The translations under genes and the position numbers were made by a program. Shown piece after piece: positions 42,139 to 48,851 of a stretch of DNA of 48,851 nt (position 1 is its first letter; each line of letters begins with the position of its first letter). Below the pieces are notes generated by a model. That model worked only from the letters and a program-made list of their open reading frames with translations, was not told where the DNA came from and ran no database searches. The DNA is from CAZSLO01 sp964608025 (GTDB taxonomy: Bacteria > Chloroflexota > Dehalococcoidia > Lucifugimonadales > CAJWER01), in assembly GCA_964608025.1 (NCBI GenBank), contig CAZSLO010000025.1, forward strand, positions 1 to 48,851, in the 5' to 3' direction.

Positions 42139-42897
42139 ATGGCTATACCCTTTGAATGGGATCTATCTAATCGTGCTGCCCTTATTACAAGCGATATGCG
42201 CGGGTGGACACCTTATTTCGCACTAGCTTTGGCAGAGGCAGGAGCAGATGTCGTCGTAGCAGGATCAGGGAAATCAGACCGTTCTGAGGCAGTTGATGCG
42301 GTTCGTTCTGTGGGGAGAAGCGCGGTTGAACTCGATGTCGATTTGACTGACGCCAAAGATGTTGATGACATGATCTTTGCCGCTATATCAGAACTAGGAC
42401 GCCTGGATATCCTTGTGAATAATGCCCGACTGGAATTTGGAAAATCATTTATTGAAGTGACCGATGATGAATGGGACTCGGTAATTGAGTTCAATCTAAA
42501 GTCCATGTTTCTTTGTTGTCGAGCTGCCGGCAGATACATGTTGGATCAAGGATATGGACGTATTGTGAACATGGGTTCTGGTCTAGCCGAAAGAGGTCTT
42601 TGGAACTCAGCTGCTGCGTGTGCAAGCCAAGGGGCGGTACGACAATTGACAGCTTCACTTGGATTGGAATGGGCGAAACATAATATTCGTGTGAATGGGA
42701 TAGGCGCTGGGTGGATAACTACCAATTCCAAGGAAGCAACTGATCTTGAAGATTTGCTGGTTAGATATATTCCTTCACGTCGTCGGGGACATCCGAACGA
42801 TTTGGCTGGCTTATTGGTCTATCTGGCGTCAGATGGATGTGATTTCGTAACTGGCCAGACTATATATGTAGATGGTGGCGCGATGGCCCATGCCTAA
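42139..42897 (+). CDS. Degenerate SDR paralogue (catalytic Tyr and Lys lost)
   Basis: 252 residues with an SDR fold (RLDILVNNARLEFG, YGRIVNMGSGLAERG, NIRVNGIGAGWI, TGQTIYVDGGAMA). Aligned by eye with the upstream SDR, the catalytic Tyr is Ala160 and the Lys is Gln164 in AAACASQGAV; the Ser (147) is kept. The NNAG is NNAR and the glycine-rich cofactor loop is TSDMRGWTP. It is probably not an active dehydrogenase. As it is in tight operon with an intact SDR and otherwise well preserved, a non-catalytic partner or regulatory subunit is a reasonable inference. Confidence 0.88.
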   Translation: MAIPFEWDLSNRAALITSDMRGWTPYFALALAEAGADVVVAGSGKSDRSEAVDAVRSVGRSAVELDVDLTDAKDVDDMIFAAISELGRLDILVNNARLEFGKSFIEVTDDEWDSVIEFNLKSMFLCCRAAGRYMLDQGYGRIVNMGSGLAERGLWNSAAACASQGAVRQLTASLGLEWAKHNIRVNGIGAGWITTNSKEATDLEDLLVRYIPSRRRGHPNDLAGLLVYLASDGCDFVTGQTIYVDGGAMAHA

Positions 42898-42900
42898 TGT

Positions 42901-43221
42901 ATGACCGAGGGGATTTATCTTTTTTATGAGGATTATATTCCACACGGTATATATAGAGTGAGTATACGTATTCAAGTTAAGGTGCAGTCCAAAGCTAGAT
43001 TCAATAGGCTGGAAGTAGACGATGGAATATTTCGGATATATGTAACAGCTGCACCTGAAAATGGTAAGGCAAACAAAGCTGTAATAGAGATTCTTGCGAA
43101 AATTGCAGGTGTTCCTAAGAGGGATATAGTTTTGGTCGTAGGCCATACTTCTAGGAACAAGGTGTTTGAAATTAAGGGATATGATTCTACCGATAGGCTC
43201 ACAGAACGCATTTGTGCCTAG
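42901..43221 (+). CDS. yggU: DUF167/YggU family protein
   Basis: 106 residues from ATG 42901; a GTG at 42958 would give the usual length of about 87 with the fold start SIRIQVKVQSKAR. The conserved core is VTAAPENGKANKAVIEILAKIAGVPKRDIVLVVGHTSRNK. The function is unknown; the family is small and widespread. It starts 3 nt after the stop of the second SDR, and its end overlaps the end of yggT by 4 nt tail to tail. Confidence 0.85.
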   Translation: MTEGIYLFYEDYIPHGIYRVSIRIQVKVQSKARFNRLEVDDGIFRIYVTAAPENGKANKAVIEILAKIAGVPKRDIVLVVGHTSRNKVFEIKGYDSTDRLTERICA

Positions 43222-43475
43222 TGAACTATGCGGTTCCCCAAACTACCTATCAACTGGAGAAGAATGATCGCTATAAACGGTGAGAAATCTAGTGGTGAGT
43301 TTTTGGGCAGCAAATTTCGTATGGGAGCTAGTATCGGTTCTGTGATCTGTCCGAGAATGGCTGAAAAATGATCGTTGCCCATGGGTGATATGAATGACAT
43401 AAGAGATCGAGCTACGATGGCCAATGTAAGGACCAAGATCAAAAGGCTGATGAAGGAACTTAGTAGCTCGTACAT
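43218..43475 (-). CDS. yggT: YggT family membrane protein
   Basis: 85 residues from ATG 43475; GTG 43484 is an alternative. Two hydrophobic helices (LLSSFISLLILVLTLAIVAR and FSPFIAIILLQLIGSL) flank the YggT signature ILGQITEPILAPIRNLLP. It is a small membrane protein of uncertain function, in other bacteria linked to osmotic or division roles. The start follows the proC stop by 1 nt with AGGTGG just upstream, so it is coupled to proC. Confidence 0.88.
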   Translation of the reverse strand: MYELLSSFISLLILVLTLAIVARSLMSFISPMGNDHFSAILGQITEPILAPIRNLLPKNSPLDFSPFIAIILLQLIGSLGNRIVH

Positions 43476-43476
43476 G

Positions 43477-44277
43477 CTATCCACCTAGGGCCTTTGATTT
43501 TTCGTATGCTGCAGCAACTGCATCGATCACCGTACCTTTGAATGAGCCCTGCTCAAAAGCCAGAAGTGCTTCCGCTGTGGTGCCTCCTGGAGATGTCACC
43601 ATGTCCTTGAGGTCAGATGGGTTCCGCCCTGTTTCCGTGACCAATTTTGTGCTGCCGTAAATGGTTTGGAGTACCAGTGCACTAGCCATATCTCGCGACA
43701 TACCTATGTATACACCTGCGTCTATCATTGCCTCGATGAAAAGAAATATGTAGGCAGGTCCACTGGCACTGAGGGCTGTCGCCATATCGATGAATTTTTC
43801 GTCATCTACGTATATTTCCTTGCCCAGTGTAGTTAGAATGTTTTGACAATTGCTGATAGTGGTGGCAGACACGCTATTCGATGCTGTCCAGACAGACATT
43901 CCCTCCCCGATTTGTGCAGGTGTATTAGGCATAACTCGGATCACTGATTGATGTCCAAGGCCATCGATTAGTGAGTCAATCTTGGCGCCTGCGATTATAG
44001 ATATAACAGTCTTTGTGTCATCCAGGACGGGTCCTATATCTCTCATTACCTCAGACAGGTTTTGTGGTTTTACAGATAAGATAACTATTTCGGCGTTTTC
44101 TATAATTTTTTGATTTGAACTACCGACCAAGACGCCATATTTCTTTTTCAAGTAGTCACGGCGTTCCGTGATTGGTTCGCCCACTAGGATATCGTTGGAA
44201 GTGGCAATTTTTGCCTCCAAGATACCACCCAGTATCGACTCCGCCATCACTCCACCACCTACAAAAGAGATTCTCAT
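43477..44277 (-). CDS. proC: Pyrroline-5-carboxylate reductase
   Basis: 266 residues. It makes proline from P5C with NAD(P)H. N-terminal Rossmann motif ISFVGGGVMAESILGGI, VILSVKPQNLSEVM, VIRVMPNTPAQIGEGM, ATALSASGPAYIFLFIEA and the end MVTSPGGTTAEALLAFEQG. ATG 44277 follows AGGAGAGAAG. It is the second gene of pdxA-proC-yggT, with a 34-nt gap from pdxA. Confidence 0.95.
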   Translation of the reverse strand: MRISFVGGGVMAESILGGILEAKIATSNDILVGEPITERRDYLKKKYGVLVGSSNQKIIENAEIVILSVKPQNLSEVMRDIGPVLDDTKTVISIIAGAKIDSLIDGLGHQSVIRVMPNTPAQIGEGMSVWTASNSVSATTISNCQNILTTLGKEIYVDDEKFIDMATALSASGPAYIFLFIEAMIDAGVYIGMSRDMASALVLQTIYGSTKLVTETGRNPSDLKDMVTSPGGTTAEALLAFEQGSFKGTVIDAVAAAYEKSKALGG

Positions 44278-44311
44278 TTATCTTCTCTCCTATCCTGAAC
44301 CCGACGAGTGT

Positions 44312-45322
44312 CTATCGGAGCTTGTTGTCGCTGGCTAAATCTACGGCTACGGAGATTGCTTCGAGCATGCTCTCATGGTCGGCAATACCCTTACCAGCTA
44401 TGTCAAAGGCAGTCCCGTGGTCCACAGATGTCCGAATGAATGGAAGTCCTAGGTTAACACTGACGCTCTTTGACCAGTTATGGACCTTGATGGCGATATG
44501 GCCCTGATCGTGGTACATGGCTAATACCACGTCAAATTTACCGTTTATTGCTTGGTTAAATACTGTATCCGGTGGTATAGGCCCTGTGGCATCCACTCCC
44601 ATAGATTGTGCGGCTTCTACGGCGGGGAGGATCTGTTTTTCCTCCTCGTCTCCGAGCAGACCACCGTCACTTGCATGAGGGTTTAGTGCGGAGATCCCTA
44701 TCCGTGGTGTTGAGAAACCCCAGCGAGTAAAGTGATCGTGGGTTAACATAGTTTTTGCAAGGACGTTTTCGGTAGTTACATAGTCACATGCGACTCGTAG
44801 TGCACGGTGAGTCGTCAAGTGGACGACTCGAAGTTGGTCTGCCATCAGCATCGTGGCAACCTCTTTAGCACCTGTTTGATTCTGGAATATTTCCATATGT
44901 CCGATGTCACGATAACCAGCCAGGCTAGCTGCCTCCTTGTTGATGGGGGCAGTGATAATTGCTCTAACTTGCCCGTCACGGGCAAGTTCTCCAGCTTTTA
45001 GTACCCATTCAACCGCTGCTTTTCCCGCGATTGAGGATATCTTTCCAGTATTGATATCACCGTAATCCAAATTGCCTATGTCAAGTACATCCACCGTATC
45101 GGCGTCTCCTCGAACATCATCAATATTTTGGACTAAGTTAGTACTGTTGCCTTTGCCTATTTTGTGGCAGGCATCATCCATGGCAGCAAGGTTACCGATT
45201 ACAAAAGGGCGACATTTCTCATAGATATTGTTTGCCATCAGGGCTTTTGCTGTCACCTCTGCGCCAATACCTGCGGGATCTCCCATGGTGATTGCTACGA
45301 ATGGTTTTTCTTTTTTTGTCAT
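44312..45322 (-). CDS. pdxA: PdxA family dehydrogenase (4-hydroxythreonine-4-phosphate or related phosphate)
   Basis: 336 residues. Motifs: VAITMGDPAGIGAEV, APINKEAASLAG, GHMEIFQNQTGAKEV (metal His), NPHASDGG (second metal His), AMYHDQGHIAIKVHN (third His), and GLPFIRTSVDHGTAFDIAG. It is an NAD-dependent oxidative decarboxylase. Classic PdxA works in DXP-dependent B6 synthesis, but this organism also has PdxS/PdxT. A PdxA2-type role in threonate/erythronate catabolism is therefore possible (inference). The ATG at 45322 has AAGGAAT upstream. Confidence 0.88.
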   Translation of the reverse strand: MTKKEKPFVAITMGDPAGIGAEVTAKALMANNIYEKCRPFVIGNLAAMDDACHKIGKGNSTNLVQNIDDVRGDADTVDVLDIGNLDYGDINTGKISSIAGKAAVEWVLKAGELARDGQVRAIITAPINKEAASLAGYRDIGHMEIFQNQTGAKEVATMLMADQLRVVHLTTHRALRVACDYVTTENVLAKTMLTHDHFTRWGFSTPRIGISALNPHASDGGLLGDEEEKQILPAVEAAQSMGVDATGPIPPDTVFNQAINGKFDVVLAMYHDQGHIAIKVHNWSKSVSVNLGLPFIRTSVDHGTAFDIAGKGIADHESMLEAISVAVDLASDNKLR

Positions 45323-45523
45323 TAGAGAAGATTCCTTGTCCCCAAAGAGGTTATTGCAGGAAAAACAGTGACTACGGGTTGCAGTATACGCCCAATTACC
45401 GAAAAAACCTCGGTGATGGCAGCCTTCATGTTCCCTGGTTAGTTTATTGGAAGTTGACCGAACATTGTTGTTATTGGAACAACTAAGCCCGCATAAGGTC
45501 TATGCTTTTGGGAAGCATGGTAC

Positions 45524-47929
45524 CTATTCACACTTGTTGTATCCACATTCCATACAGCGTTGGCAACCTTCCTGATAGATTAGTGTACCTACAGAACAAT
45601 CTGGACAACGATTTGTATTTAGAGAAGCATGTCCGTTTGTGCCGTTGGTTTTTTCACTGGTTTGTGTTGGGAACAGTCCTATTTGGCTTGTAGAAGCGCT
45701 TGGATCTGCCGAAGGTGTTTCTTCGCCCAAGTTAAGGTGCCTACTCAGTACCAACGCTAGGGCATCTGGGGCTGAGCGTACGAGGGTGCCTCCATCCCAG
45801 ACCGGGCAGCATGTGATGCCTCGTAGGTGTTCAACCACCTGCTTAGGATCAATTCCAGCCCTTAGTGCCAAGGTTGTTAGTCTAGATATTCCCTCGAGTT
45901 GGGCTGAGTCACAACCACCTGCTTTCCCTGCGGCAACAAAAACTTCGAAAGGTTCATCATGCTCGTCGTAATTGATTGTTACGAATATATTGCCGTGACC
46001 AGTTCGAACCCTTTCCGTAATTCCCTTGATTACAGAGGGGCGCTGTCTTTCGATCAGTAGATCTTGCGGGACGTCAGTGACTTCATGCTTATCATCAGTT
46101 TGTTGTTCTTGGCCAGCGGTCAGAACCTCGGCTTCCCTACTCCCTGCACGATACACAGTGATGCCCTTACAACCAAGTTCCCAAGCAAGCATGTATGCGC
46201 TTTCAACATCGCTCTTCGTCGCGCTGTTGGCGAAGTTGATTGTTTTAGATATGGCAGAATCTACACTTTCCTGGAAGGCAGCTTGCATTCGAACGTGCAT
46301 TTCCGGAGAGATATCCGAAGCGGTTACGAAGATTCTCTTTGCCCATTCGGGTACTTCAGCACGTTCTTGTAGAGAACCTCCGTCTGCGAGGTATTCCATC
46401 AAATCTTCGCTGTAGAATCCACCGTCCCGTGCGGATTTCTCGAACTGCTGGTCGACGTATATTAGGCTTTCTCCGCCCAGTATATTGTGCTTGTGATAAC
46501 TGAGAGCAAACAGGGGTTCTATTCCGCTGGAACATCCCGCGATCATAGAGATAGTACCGGTAGGGGCCACAGTTAGCCTGCATGCGTTGCGCATTTTGGG
46601 TTGCCCGGGAGAGTCATATATGCTGCCTTTGAATCCAGGGAAAACTCCCCTCTGTTTGGCCAACTCTTCAGACATCTTATCTGCTTCTGTTCGTATGAAT
46701 TTCATGATGTCCCGTCCCAGATTGAGGCCATCCTCCGAGTTATAGGGTATGAGCATCTTCACAAGCATGTCTGAGAAGCCCATTACACCAAGCCCGGTCT
46801 TCCTTGTCATTCGCGTCATTTCTTCTATCTTGTCAACCGAGTATGAATTTGCATCTATCACGTTGTCTAGGAAGCGAGTAGTTGTATGTACGACATCTCT
46901 TAGTCGATCAAAATCGATTTCGGGTCCATCGGTTCCCTCTACCACGAAATTGGCCAAGTTGATGGAACCCAAATTACAGGATTCATATGGCAGCAATGGC
47001 TGTTCGCCACATGGGTTAGTTGCTGTCATACGACCTAGATGAGGTGTGGGGTTCTTATGGTTTACCCAGTCTAGGAATATCATTCCAGGTTCACCGTTTC
47101 TCCACGCTCCATGAATGATCTTGTCGAAGACTTCACGGGCGTCCAATCGGCCTACCTCTATCATGGGGGAGTTCGGGTCGCTCTGATCCTTGTTTATACG
47201 TAAAGGATAGTCTGAACCATTCTTCACTGCCTCCATGAATTCATGGGATGCACCTACGGAAATGTTGAAATTGTGTATTTCACCCTCTATTTCCTTGGAA
47301 TCTACGAATTCAAGGATGTCTGGATGATGGACGTCCATGACGGCCATATTAGCCCCGTCTCTCTTGCCGCCTTGTGTAACTAGTTTAGAAACAGATGATA
47401 AATGCCTTAAAACCGCTATCGGTCCGCAGGCTTTGCCATGAGTAGTGGATATAGAGGAATCTTTTGGCCGTATGGGTGACAGGGCGAAACCTGTGCCTCC
47501 CCCGAATTTCTGGACCATCGCCATCTCTTTGGCGGTTGTCATGATACCGTCCATAGTATCTTCGAGGCCCATGACGAAACAGGCAGATAGAGTCCCTGTC
47601 CCTCCTCCATCATTCAATGTGATACCGGCATTCATTAGCGTAGGTGAGTTCGGCACGAAATCGAGGCGCGCCATTACATCGAAGTATTTTTCTTCCCAAA
47701 AAGTCGCATCTGATTTTGTTCCGTAGTCTGCATCAGGCTTTGCAATTGCGTGAGCTACGCGACGGAGCATCTCATCTGGATTCTCTATTATTTGGCCAGA
47801 TTCATCTTTTCTGAGGTACCTTTTCTCCAACACAACGAGTGCATTATCGGTTAACTGGACCGATTGACCGTCATCTGATCCTAGGTCTTGCTTAATCTGG
47901 GGTTGGCTACGCTTTTGGTCGGTCAGCAT
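45524..47929 (-). CDS. nrdJ: Ribonucleoside-diphosphate reductase, B12-dependent class II
   Basis: 801 residues. It reduces ribonucleotides using adenosylcobalamin. Landmarks: LDFVPNSPTLMNAGI, LSACFVMGLEDT (first redox Cys), VQKFGGGTGFALSPIRP, NPCGEQPLLPYESCNLGSINLA (N-x-C-x-E radical site), TVAPTGTISMIAGCSSGIEP, and a C-terminal zinc ribbon CPDC/CQRCMECGYNKC. No B subunit is needed. The ATG 47929 has GAGGAG 8 nt upstream. It is 92 nt downstream of nrdR on the same strand. The 200-nt gap toward pdxA holds only weak stem-loops (for example ACCGA/TCGGT at 45398-45414). Confidence 0.96.
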   Translation of the reverse strand: MLTDQKRSQPQIKQDLGSDDGQSVQLTDNALVVLEKRYLRKDESGQIIENPDEMLRRVAHAIAKPDADYGTKSDATFWEEKYFDVMARLDFVPNSPTLMNAGITLNDGGGTGTLSACFVMGLEDTMDGIMTTAKEMAMVQKFGGGTGFALSPIRPKDSSISTTHGKACGPIAVLRHLSSVSKLVTQGGKRDGANMAVMDVHHPDILEFVDSKEIEGEIHNFNISVGASHEFMEAVKNGSDYPLRINKDQSDPNSPMIEVGRLDAREVFDKIIHGAWRNGEPGMIFLDWVNHKNPTPHLGRMTATNPCGEQPLLPYESCNLGSINLANFVVEGTDGPEIDFDRLRDVVHTTTRFLDNVIDANSYSVDKIEEMTRMTRKTGLGVMGFSDMLVKMLIPYNSEDGLNLGRDIMKFIRTEADKMSEELAKQRGVFPGFKGSIYDSPGQPKMRNACRLTVAPTGTISMIAGCSSGIEPLFALSYHKHNILGGESLIYVDQQFEKSARDGGFYSEDLMEYLADGGSLQERAEVPEWAKRIFVTASDISPEMHVRMQAAFQESVDSAISKTINFANSATKSDVESAYMLAWELGCKGITVYRAGSREAEVLTAGQEQQTDDKHEVTDVPQDLLIERQRPSVIKGITERVRTGHGNIFVTINYDEHDEPFEVFVAAGKAGGCDSAQLEGISRLTTLALRAGIDPKQVVEHLRGITCCPVWDGGTLVRSAPDALALVLSRHLNLGEETPSADPSASTSQIGLFPTQTSEKTNGTNGHASLNTNRCPDCSVGTLIYQEGCQRCMECGYNKCE

Positions 47930-48021
47930 CTTTGGCTCCTCAGTTTACTGTCTTAATTTGTTTCAGAATTACGAAATATATAAAGGAATCTTGGGCTAGG
48001 AAAATCCTGGGGCGACGAGAA

Positions 48022-48606
48022 CTAGGCCCGCACACCCCGGTCTGTGGACCGCGGGTCAGGTTCTTTTTGAGGCCTGCCACGACGGCGGGGTGGCCTCTTC
48101 ATAAGTTCTTCCTCAAGAAAAGATAGTTGACTGCTAGGTTCTGTACTCACCGTTGGTTCTTGTGGTTTAAGTAGGGAATCAATCTCTTCTTTGAATGTCT
48201 CTACGTCTTTGAAGTCTCTATAGATGCTAGCGTACCTGATGTATGCCACACGGTCTAAATTTTTTAGTCGTTCCATAACTAGTTGCCCAATAGCTTCTAC
48301 TGAGATTTCTTGTCGACCCGAATCTGATACCGCTGTCTCTGTTTCATGTACTATCTTTTCGATGGTTCCTGTTTGCAAGGGTCTTTTGGCACAGGCCTTG
48401 GTAATCCCTAAAAGGAGCTTGTCCCTGTCGAAATCCTCTCGCCTGCCATCACGTTTAATTACCATCAGATCCCTAGTTTGCACTCTTTCGTAGGTAGTAA
48501 ATCGCCGTTCACATTCCAAGCACTCTCTTCTACGCCTGATGCCGTCCCCCGAGTCACGGGAGTCGATGACCTTAGAGTCCTCATGTCTACAGTGTGGGCA
48601 ATGCTT
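48022..48606 (-). CDS. nrdR: Transcriptional repressor NrdR (no canonical start codon)
   Basis: The zinc ribbon HCPHCRHEDSKVIDSRDSG, then GIRRRRECLECERRFTTYE, is fully encoded in frame from 48603 downward. It is followed by the ATP-cone (VIKRDGRREDFDRDKLLLGI) and a long Lys/Arg/Pro-rich tail. NrdR normally begins with Met just before this ribbon, but the preceding codons are TAG CTA TTA AAG, with no ATG/GTG/TTG. I place the end at AAG (48604-48606), where ATG would be expected. A start at TTG 48519 would cut off half of the zinc ribbon. It represses nrd genes when dATP is high; nrdJ follows and is presumably a target. Confidence 0.85.
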   Translation of the reverse strand, partial: KHCPHCRHEDSKVIDSRDSGDGIRRRRECLECERRFTTYERVQTRDLMVIKRDGRREDFDRDKLLLGITKACAKRPLQTGTIEKIVHETETAVSDSGRQEISVEAIGQLVMERLKNLDRVAYIRYASIYRDFKDVETFKEEIDSLLKPQEPTVSTEPSSQLSFLEEELMKRPPRRRGRPQKEPDPRSTDRGVRA

Positions 48607-48661
48607 TAATAGCTAGTCGCCGATATACGCCAGGCACAGTTTTTGGTAGGGCATTTTGAGG

Positions 48662-48688
48662 ATAATACCAGATATTGTGTACTGTCAA
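48662..48688 (-). promoter_or_regulatory. Probable nrdR-nrdJ promoter with overlapping NrdR-box-like site
   Basis: On the minus strand TTGACA (48688-48683) and TATTAT (48667-48662) are separated by 15 nt, somewhat short. The spacer holds ACACAATATCTGGTAT (48680-48665), which matches about 13 of 16 bases of the NrdR-box form ACACWATATATWGTGT. NrdR boxes usually occur in pairs about 31 bp apart; I do not see a convincing second one. The position would suit repression. Confidence 0.4.
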
Positions 48689-48851
48689 GCTGTTAGGGCA
48701 CATAATCCAAACGTTTTGGAATATATCTGGAACATGTAAATAGGCCGATAAATCGTGGGTAACTATGAATGGATATACTGTCTAGCACATATTGGATTTT
48801 GTAGTTTGAAACCGAGGTGATATCGGTTATTCTTATCCAAATTGGTATAAC

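Noticed and set aside
48613..48651. ATG 48651 upstream of nrdR as its start
   Set aside because: It is in frame but runs into TAG at 48615-48613 after 12 non-conserved codons, and NrdR homologues begin at the zinc ribbon.
1..48851. CRISPR arrays, insertion sequences, phage genes or defence islands
   Set aside because: I found no regularly spaced repeats, transposase or integrase genes, att-like duplications or defence gene families; the gene content is housekeeping and catabolic.

Overview
This window reads as a stretch of bacterial chromosome with moderate G+C and tightly packed, mostly housekeeping genes. I see no insertion sequence, prophage, CRISPR array or rRNA. My best guess (inference, not proof) is an uncultured marine Chloroflexota of the SAR202/Dehalococcoidia type. 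The reasons are the mix of a B12-dependent class II ribonucleotide reductase, PdxS/PdxT vitamin B6 synthesis, F420/flavin-type oxidoreductases, a PhyH dioxygenase, a DUF1800/NHL/DUF1501 cassette, a long SHMT variant and frequent TTG starts.

Layout. 1-2 kb (minus): a CARDB-like secreted protein running off the left edge, a lipoprotein, and a PfpI-like protein. 2.1-5.8 kb (plus): PhyH dioxygenase, DUF4395 membrane protein, luciferase-like monooxygenase, amidohydrolase. 5.9-9.5 kb (minus): a three-gene operon DUF1800 > NHL beta-propeller > DUF1501. 9.6-9.9 kb (minus): two tandem tRNA-Ser genes with an extended -10 promoter. 9.9-13.3 kb (minus): beta-lactamase-fold hydrolase, then sirtuin > PQQ-type sugar dehydrogenase lipoprotein. 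13.4-17.8 kb (plus): pdxS-pdxT-R3H/AAA ATPase-tmk-PNPOx-like, behind a clear sigma70 promoter. 17.9-22.4 kb (minus): folE > GNAT and glycosyltransferase > DUF502 > PHP/CpsB-like. 22.5-26.3 kb: glyA (+), rnc (-), a DsbA-like gene (-) and a YgjP-type metallopeptidase (+). 26.5-37.7 kb (plus): an ammonium-assimilation cluster amt-glnK-glnA-glnA2-gltB-gltD ending in a small SelW-like gene and a strong terminator. 37.8-48.8 kb: cupin, fmt, PCD/phhB, birA with two SDRs and yggU, pdxA-proC-yggT, and nrdR-nrdJ behind a promoter that carries an NrdR-box-like site.

Most notable result: two genes hide in-frame UGA codons exactly at redox-active positions and appear to be selenoproteins. One is the SelW/Rdx-family gene at 37470-37733, which has a C-x-x-U motif. 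The other is the DsbA-like gene at 24829-25461, with U-P-Y. Ordinary ORF calling truncates both at the N-terminus. In each, a stem-loop with G in the first two loop positions follows the UGA, and both apical loops begin 21 nt after it, as expected of bacterial SECIS elements. The organism therefore probably decodes UGA as selenocysteine, although no selA/selB/selC/selD lies in the window.

Other points to check are an in-frame TAG splitting gltB at the conserved LPGxKV motif, an nrdR with an intact zinc ribbon but no normal start codon, a candidate structured small RNA with an intrinsic terminator in the 460-nt gap between the PCD gene and birA, and an SDR paralogue that has lost its catalytic Tyr and Lys.
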